DNA of 17,867 bases. Origin: Eubacterium sp. (lineage in GTDB: Bacteria > Bacillota > Clostridia > Oscillospirales > Acutalibacteraceae). The position numbers were made by a program, and so were the translations under genes. The stretch covers positions 1-17,867 of the forward strand of contig JACTVT010000048.1 of NCBI GenBank assembly GCA_014465955.1, written 5' to 3'. Positions 14,182 through 17,867 of this stretch are shown here, piece by piece. The notes beneath the pieces are model-generated. The model ran no database searches, was not told where the DNA came from, and saw only the letters and a list, made by a program, of their open reading frames with translations. The first letter of the stretch is position 1, and the number at the start of each line of letters is the position of its first letter.

Positions 14182-15136
14182 TAAAGAAAGATACAAGCAG
14201 GCGTTTTCGGAGTATAATCCGAGTGATGAGTCTGTTGAAAAAATTTTTGAAATGACCGTTGACAGTAAAAAACATGCAAAAAATCCGTGGCCCAGGCGTG
14301 TTTGTGCCTGCGTGATGGCATTTGCACTTATTATAAGCGGTGGTTTTGGTATAAACCTTGCTGTCAATAAGACTAATAATGATGTTGGCGTTATTGTTGC
14401 TTATGCTTCGGGAGACACTTTTAAGGTGGGCAGTAAAAATGAACAGAATTTGTTTTACGGAATCTATGTTATGCCCGAAGATAATCCTGAACTGAAAAGT
14501 CAGGTTTTTAACCGCTGGAATGAAGACGCCAACAAAGTTATGACCGAATGTCAAAATCTCGGTAAAGATGGATATACTGCAAGTTGCGGCAAGGGAAGTA
14601 CAGGCAACGAAAATGTTCAGATTAATCATATTAACGGTGGCAATTTTGCACTAAGCCTTGATGATTACTCCGATGTGAAAAACTTTAAAGTTGAAAATTC
14701 AAGTAAATACGGCATTCTTTCTTTTGATTATCTTATGAATCCGGAAGAAAGAGAAAAAATTGATAATCTGATTGCTGATATTAATAATGCAGAGAATCAA
14801 GATGCTTTATCCGCTCTCGGTATTACGCAGGAAGATATTAACCTTGCTATGGGGCAAGGTAATGAGTTCGTTGTATCGGGTGAACAGTTGCGAAGGAGTA
14901 AGGACAGCGGATTTTACGAAGGCGGAACAAAGCACACGGTAAATTACGGTTATTTCTTGGAATGGGATATGTCGTCAGAACTTATTGAGATGATTAAGGT
15001 CGACCCGTATTTCGATTTGTCACAGATTACAGATACAATAACATTTACCGTTGAATTCAATGACGGAGCAGTTAAAACGGCAAGCATAGACCTCTACTTT
15101 GACTCTGACGGCTATATGCATTTTGCAGATGAATAA
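14174..15136 (+). CDS. Putative membrane anti-sigma factor of the first pair
   Basis: A 320-residue single-pass protein. An N-terminal cytoplasmic part of about 40 residues (MTDKERYKQAFSEY, then an SVEKIF helix) would hold the sigma factor. A hydrophobic segment follows at about 43-64, then a long extracellular domain of about 255 residues with no motif I recognise. The role is inferred from topology and coupling to the sigma gene. Inhibition of the sigma factor is not shown by sequence. An in-frame ATG at 14162 overlaps the AGGAG site (14157-14161), so I choose 14174, 12 bases after that site. A strong terminator follows the stop, so the two genes form a closed operon. Confidence 0.72.
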   Translation: MTDKERYKQAFSEYNPSDESVEKIFEMTVDSKKHAKNPWPRRVCACVMAFALIISGGFGINLAVNKTNNDVGVIVAYASGDTFKVGSKNEQNLFYGIYVMPEDNPELKSQVFNRWNEDANKVMTECQNLGKDGYTASCGKGSTGNENVQINHINGGNFALSLDDYSDVKNFKVENSSKYGILSFDYLMNPEEREKIDNLIADINNAENQDALSALGITQEDINLAMGQGNEFVVSGEQLRRSKDSGFYEGGTKHTVNYGYFLEWDMSSELIEMIKVDPYFDLSQITDTITFTVEFNDGAVKTASIDLYFDSDGYMHFADE

Positions 15137-15145
15137 ACGCTTTAG

Positions 15146-15174
15146 GGTGCGGTTGTTATACCGCACCTTTTTTT
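15146..15174 (+). terminator. Rho-independent terminator after the first sigma operon
   Basis: A stem GGTGCGG/CCGCACC (7 bases) with loop TTGTTATA is followed by seven T residues, ten bases after the stop codon of the putative anti-sigma gene. Confidence 0.92.
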
Positions 15175-15183
15175 CGTAAATAC

Positions 15184-15212
15184 TGGAATTGTTTTGCCTG
15201 ATACTGTATAAT
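15184..15212 (+). promoter_or_regulatory. Candidate sigma-A promoter of the acetyltransferase gene
   Basis: A perfect TATAAT (15207-15212) lies 34 bases before the ATG. At 17 bases upstream only a poor -35 match, TGGAAT (15184-15189), is present. The position between a terminator and an isolated gene supports a promoter here. Confidence 0.5.
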
Positions 15213-15245
15213 ATCCTTATACACTATATCCAAGGAGAAAAACTT

Positions 15246-15857
15246 ATGGGAATGAGAGATAAACTGCACACAGGCGAACTTTATTTGCCTGATGATGACA
15301 GTATTATGGAAGAGCAGTTAAAATACGTTGATATGCTTTATGATTTCAACAGAACGCGACCTACGGAACTTGATAAGCGTGAGCAGATGCTTAAAGAAAT
15401 GTTTGCTGAAATCGGCACAGGCTGTTATATTGAACCGCCGTTTTATGCAAACTGGGGCGGTAAGCATATTCATTTCGGCAATAATGTTTATTGCAATTTT
15501 GCCGTAACTATGGTAGATGATACTCATATTTATGTAGGCGACTGCACAATGTTCGCTCCTAATGTAACTGTAGCAACGGCAGGTCACCCGATTCTGCCCG
15601 AACTTCGTGAAAAGGCCTATCAGTATAATGCGCCCGTTCATATCGGCAGAAACTGTTGGATAGGCGCAGGTGCAATTATCGTGCCGGGTGTAACAATCGG
15701 TGACAATGTTGTTATCGGCGCAGGCAGTGTTGTAACAAAGGATATCCCGTCAAACGTTGTAGCTGTAGGCAATCCCTGCAAAGTACTGCGAGAAATCAGC
15801 GAGCATGATAAAGAATACTATTTTAAGGACAGAAAAATAGACTATTCCGCTTTGTAA
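15246..15857 (+). CDS. Maltose/galactoside-type sugar O-acetyltransferase
   Basis: A 203-residue left-handed beta-helix enzyme of the MAT/GAT group, which transfers acetyl from acetyl-CoA to a hydroxyl of a sugar. The N-terminal MRDKLHTGELY and an alpha-helical cap are typical of the Maa family. Hexapeptide repeats run through about residues 75-190. The catalytic histidine is H114 in TAGHP, and VGNPCKVLR near the C-terminus is the CoA-binding signature. AAGGAG at 15232-15237 precedes the ATG at 15246 by 8 bases. The frame is open upstream, but nothing supports an earlier start. It has its own terminator-bounded position between the two sigma operons. The physiological acceptor cannot be read from sequence. 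Confidence 0.93.
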   Translation: MGMRDKLHTGELYLPDDDSIMEEQLKYVDMLYDFNRTRPTELDKREQMLKEMFAEIGTGCYIEPPFYANWGGKHIHFGNNVYCNFAVTMVDDTHIYVGDCTMFAPNVTVATAGHPILPELREKAYQYNAPVHIGRNCWIGAGAIIVPGVTIGDNVVIGAGSVVTKDIPSNVVAVGNPCKVLREISEHDKEYYFKDRKIDYSAL

Positions 15858-15900
15858 TCAGTTGAATCGAAAAAATTTTTTATGTTTTTTTAAAACTTTA

Positions 15901-15926
15901 GTCACAAAAAATGATTTCAAAGGGAT
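15901..15926 (+). promoter_or_regulatory. Candidate promoter of the second sigma operon (GTCAC motif)
   Basis: GTCAC (15901-15905), 15 bases, then AGGGAT (15921-15926). The same pair with identical spacing occurs at 17122-17147 ahead of the small secreted protein gene. AGGG here also sits at ribosome binding distance from the ATG at 15934. It may therefore serve translation, a -10 role, or both. Confidence 0.5.
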
Positions 15927-15933
15927 ATAGTAA

Positions 15934-16455
15934 ATGATAGCGTTTTTAAATCTGCTTGATACGCAGGCAGAAAAAGAAGAATTTATAAAGCTTTATGATA
16001 AATATAAAAATTTATTGTATTGGATTGCTTTTCAAAAAACAAATAATATTGAAACTGCCGAAGAATGTGTTCAGGAAACGTTTTTTTATGTTGCAAAGCA
16101 TTTTGACAGAATTGACGATGTCGAATCTAAAAGAACAAAATGCTATTTGTCCGTTATCGTAAACGGATTTGCTGTTGATGTGTATAATAAATCACTGAAA
16201 TCAGACGTAGCGTCAAAAGATTTTGAAAATACAAGTTCGGAATATTATGATAATTTAAGCACAATTGAATTGCAGTCTGTTTTTGATAAAGTGCTTGATG
16301 ATGAAAGTAAAATATTTCTTTATCTTAAATATATTTGTCACTATAAAAGCAAAGAAATTGCAGATATGTATGGTGTTAAAGATACTTATGTGCGAAAGAA
16401 AATACAATCTGCCAAAAATAAATTGAAAAAGTATTTTGAAAAGGAGGGATTGTAA
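15934..16455 (+). CDS. ECF-like RNA polymerase sigma factor (second pair)
   Basis: A 173-residue sigma-70 family protein with only regions 2 and 4. Sigma-2 spans about 16-80, with YDKYKNLLYWIAF and TAEECVQETFFYVAKHF. Sigma-4 spans about 115-168, with a helix-turn-helix at SKEIADMYGVKDTYVRKKIQSAK. The N-terminus MIAFLNLLDTQAEKEEF resembles a clostridial group of ECF-like factors that are paired with DUF4367 membrane proteins. AAAGGGA precedes the ATG by 8 bases. One base separates its stop from the next start. A target promoter motif shared with 17122-17147 is proposed. Confidence 0.9.
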   Translation: MIAFLNLLDTQAEKEEFIKLYDKYKNLLYWIAFQKTNNIETAEECVQETFFYVAKHFDRIDDVESKRTKCYLSVIVNGFAVDVYNKSLKSDVASKDFENTSSEYYDNLSTIELQSVFDKVLDDESKIFLYLKYICHYKSKEIADMYGVKDTYVRKKIQSAKNKLKKYFEKEGL

Positions 16456-16456
16456 A

Positions 16457-17077
16457 GTGAGCACATTTGAGGAGGTTTGCCTTTTATCCTGTGAGCAGTG
16501 GGTGGATTCGTTTCCTGATGATATACCAAACCACCATTTCAGCGAACAGCATAATCGGATTATGGATAATCTTTTCAATAGTATACAGATAAATGTTAAG
16601 CCTAAGTTATCTAAAAACACAATAAAATTTTTGCTTATTGCGGCAATTCTGCTCGCTGTGGCAACTACTGCTGTTGCAGTTCCTCGGACACGGGAATACA
16701 TTGTTAATAAATTCAGCAATTACTCTGAGTATGAAGTGCTTGACAGGAATAAATATTATGAAGTTGATTCGCCGCCGAAATTGAATTATATTCCCGATGG
16801 ATTTGTTTTGACTGATAATGAATATATAGAGCATGTGGAATACACTAACGGGGATATGAGGTTTGCTGTTACCAAATATGAAATTGATGGTCAACTTGAT
16901 TTTGACACTGAAGAATATCCGAGTGAAGAAATAATGTTAAACGGAATTATAGGCGTTTATTACAGAGCAGATGAAGATTATGCAGGAATTATATTTAATG
17001 ATGATAAATACATTTATTCTGTTGGCGGAAATATTGATAAAGAAGAGCTTGTTAAAATTGCACAAAATATAGAGTGA
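16457..17077 (+). CDS. DUF4367-type membrane anti-sigma factor (second pair)
   Basis: A 206-residue single-pass protein. The cytoplasmic part (about 1-53) contains HHFSEQHNRIMDNLF, similar to the short sigma-binding segment found ahead of DUF4367 domains in clostridia. A transmembrane helix lies at about 54-75, followed by an outer domain containing LNYIPDGF and ending VKIAQNIE that looks like DUF4367. The anti-sigma role is inferred from gene order and topology. The start is GTG 16457, because AAGGAGGG at 16441-16448 is 8 bases upstream. The frame runs a little further 5' through that site to a TTG at 16436, which is not a credible start. A terminator follows the stop. Confidence 0.82.
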   Translation: MSTFEEVCLLSCEQWVDSFPDDIPNHHFSEQHNRIMDNLFNSIQINVKPKLSKNTIKFLLIAAILLAVATTAVAVPRTREYIVNKFSNYSEYEVLDRNKYYEVDSPPKLNYIPDGFVLTDNEYIEHVEYTNGDMRFAVTKYEIDGQLDFDTEEYPSEEIMLNGIIGVYYRADEDYAGIIFNDDKYIYSVGGNIDKEELVKIAQNIE

Positions 17078-17088
17078 TTATTTGTAGG

Positions 17089-17120
17089 AAAAGCCGAATT
17101 TTCGGCTTTTCTTATTTTTT
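17089..17120 (+). terminator. Rho-independent terminator after the second sigma operon
   Basis: A stem AAAAGCCGA (17089-17097) with TCGGCTTTT (17102-17110), loop ATTT, is followed by CTTATTTTTT. It begins 12 bases after the stop codon. Confidence 0.85.
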
Positions 17121-17121
17121 T

Positions 17122-17147
17122 GTCACAAAATGGAAATTAAAAGGGAT
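17122..17147 (+). promoter_or_regulatory. Second copy of the GTCAC-N15-AGGGAT motif
   Basis: GTCAC (17122-17126), 15 bases, then AGGGAT (17142-17147), immediately after a terminator and ahead of a secreted protein gene. Bases in between are AT-rich and differ from those at 15906-15920, so the conserved parts stand out. A 7-codon open frame (ATG 17156 to TGA 17179) starts 8 bases after the AGGGAT. Confidence 0.5.
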
Positions 17148-17183
17148 TAAGTGTTATGAAGAGTGTTAAAAGGGGGTGAAAAA

Positions 17184-17591
17184 ATGGTAAAAACAAATAC
17201 GCTTTTCAAAAAACTTTTTGCAGTTGTTTTGTCTTGTTTGCTAATGTTCAGCAGTGTATTTATGGCAAATGCATCCGTAAAGCCTGATGATACGGTTAGT
17301 CCATGTTATGTTAACATAACTGATAAGTATGGTAAGTTATCTATATCAGGTATTAAAGCAACCTGTAATGCATCATTGACGGCAAGTAAATCAATGAATT
17401 TAAGCATAAAAATGGAACTGCAGAAAGAAAAATCAAGTGGTTATGAAACCGTAGAAACGTGGACAGGCAGTAAAACGGGAACGTATCTTTCCATGAGTGA
17501 ATCAAGAAACATTAATGTTCTCAGCAATTACCGACTGAAAATAACCTTTAATGCGGGCGGCGAAACACAGGTTGTTTACAGATATCAGTGA
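17184..17591 (+). CDS. Small secreted protein with two cysteines, function unknown
   Basis: A 135-residue protein with a clear Sec signal peptide: basic MVKTNTLFKK, a hydrophobic core LFAVVLSCLLMF, and an ANA cleavage site near residue 30. The mature part, about 105 residues, has only two cysteines (C41 and C61), which could form one disulfide. It has alternating beta-strand patterns such as LSIKMELQKE and YRLKITFNAGG, suggesting a small beta-sandwich. I do not recognise a named family, though similar secreted proteins seem common in clostridia. AGGGGGTG (17171-17178) lies 5 bases before ATG 17184, so I prefer it to the GTG at 17163. The upstream motif suggests control by the adjacent sigma factor. 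Confidence 0.82.
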   Translation: MVKTNTLFKKLFAVVLSCLLMFSSVFMANASVKPDDTVSPCYVNITDKYGKLSISGIKATCNASLTASKSMNLSIKMELQKEKSSGYETVETWTGSKTGTYLSMSESRNINVLSNYRLKITFNAGGETQVVYRYQ

Positions 17592-17670
17592 TTTTAAACA
17601 ATTTTATTGTGAAAATGCGAAAGGGTGAGTCCGTTGATTTAGTTAATATTCATAAAAAATAAATACTGTA

Positions 17671-17699
17671 TTTACAAATTTTTGAAAATTAATTATAAT
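17671..17699 (+). promoter_or_regulatory. Sigma-A promoter of the last, partial gene
   Basis: TTTACA (17671-17676) and a perfect TATAAT (17694-17699) are separated by 17 bases. The transcript would start near 17706, leaving a leader of about a dozen bases before the ATG. No clear terminator is seen between the preceding gene (stop at 17591) and this promoter. Confidence 0.75.
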
Positions 17700-17704
17700 G
17701 AAAG

Positions 17705-17717
17705 TGAGGAAACCTCA
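17705..17717 (+). promoter_or_regulatory. Small hairpin holding the ribosome binding site
   Basis: TGAGG (17705-17709) and CCTCA (17713-17717) flank AAA directly before the ATG. GAGG is the apparent Shine-Dalgarno sequence, so folding would hide it. Depending on the exact transcription start, the first base or two of the stem may be missing from the mRNA. Confidence 0.4.
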
Positions 17718-17867
17718 ATGAAAAAATTAAGTAAATTAACAGCTTTATTATTGGTATTTGTATTATGTTTGTCAACAATGTCTGTTTTTGCAGGTGCTAC
17801 AAACGAAGAAAATAATGAAAATCAGGATTATATTACTGATACTGATAGTAAGAAAATGTTCGCTAAA
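17718..17867 (+). CDS. Secreted protein, N-terminal part only (runs off the window)
   Basis: Fifty codons are visible before the window ends. The first 26 residues form a typical Sec signal peptide: MKKLSKLT, a leucine-rich core, and a likely cut after VFA. An acidic, Asn/Glu-rich stretch (NEENNENQD) follows. Nothing identifies the function. It has its own sigma-A promoter and so appears not to share the GTCAC motif of the gene before it. Confidence 0.8.
   Translation, partial: MKKLSKLTALLLVFVLCLSTMSVFAGATNEENNENQDYITDTDSKKMFAK

Noticed and set aside
15858..15900. Terminator after the acetyltransferase gene
   Set aside because: There are A and T runs but no GC-containing stem, so I cannot support a rho-independent terminator.

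Overview
The window looks like chromosomal DNA of a low-GC Firmicute, most likely a gut clostridium of the Oscillospiraceae/Ruminococcaceae type. This is an inference from four things: the gene set, AT-rich codon use, strong AGGAGG-type ribosome binding sites, and short GTAGG(G/T)G...CCCG palindromic repeats between genes. Every gene I can support is on the + strand.

Region 1 (1-12944) is a long, tightly packed housekeeping block. A near-consensus sigma-A promoter (44-72) leads into ruvC-ruvA-ruvB (Holliday junction resolution). Then come glmM (UDP-GlcNAc precursor synthesis), an RlmI-like SAM methyltransferase, ecfA1-ecfA2-ecfT (energizing module of an ECF vitamin transporter, no S component in view), truA (tRNA pseudouridine synthase), a membrane-anchored DUF5711-like protein, cvpA, pgsA (phosphatidylglycerophosphate synthase) and a ClpE-like AAA+ unfoldase with an N-terminal zinc finger. 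Many neighbours overlap or abut by a few bases. The larger gaps (595-719, 2371-2513, 9156-9309) are filled by nine palindromic repeat units in one orientation. Some of these units differ by paired changes that keep the hairpin.

Region 2 (12945-13617) is a stable-RNA operon: consensus promoter, then tRNA-Gly(UCC), tRNA-Arg(UCU), tRNA-His(GUG), tRNA-Gln(UUG), tRNA-Lys(UUU), then a terminator. The 3' end of tRNA-Arg is duplicated exactly (27 bp) 117 bp downstream, around a 90-bp spacer with two perfect hairpins. The tRNA-Arg T-stem carries an A-C mismatch whose C lies inside the duplicated segment. This looks like the scar, or a minimal form, of an element that targets tRNA 3' ends, and it is the most interesting structure here.

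Region 3 (13618-17867) is an envelope-signalling area. It holds two different ECF sigma factor/membrane anti-sigma pairs (13699-15136 and 15934-17077), separated by a maltose/galactoside-type O-acetyltransferase. A small secreted two-cysteine protein (17184-17591) and the start of another secreted protein (17718 to the window edge) follow. The second sigma gene and the small secreted protein share an upstream motif with identical spacing (GTCAC, 15 bases, AGGGAT). This suggests that the secreted protein belongs to that sigma factor's regulon.
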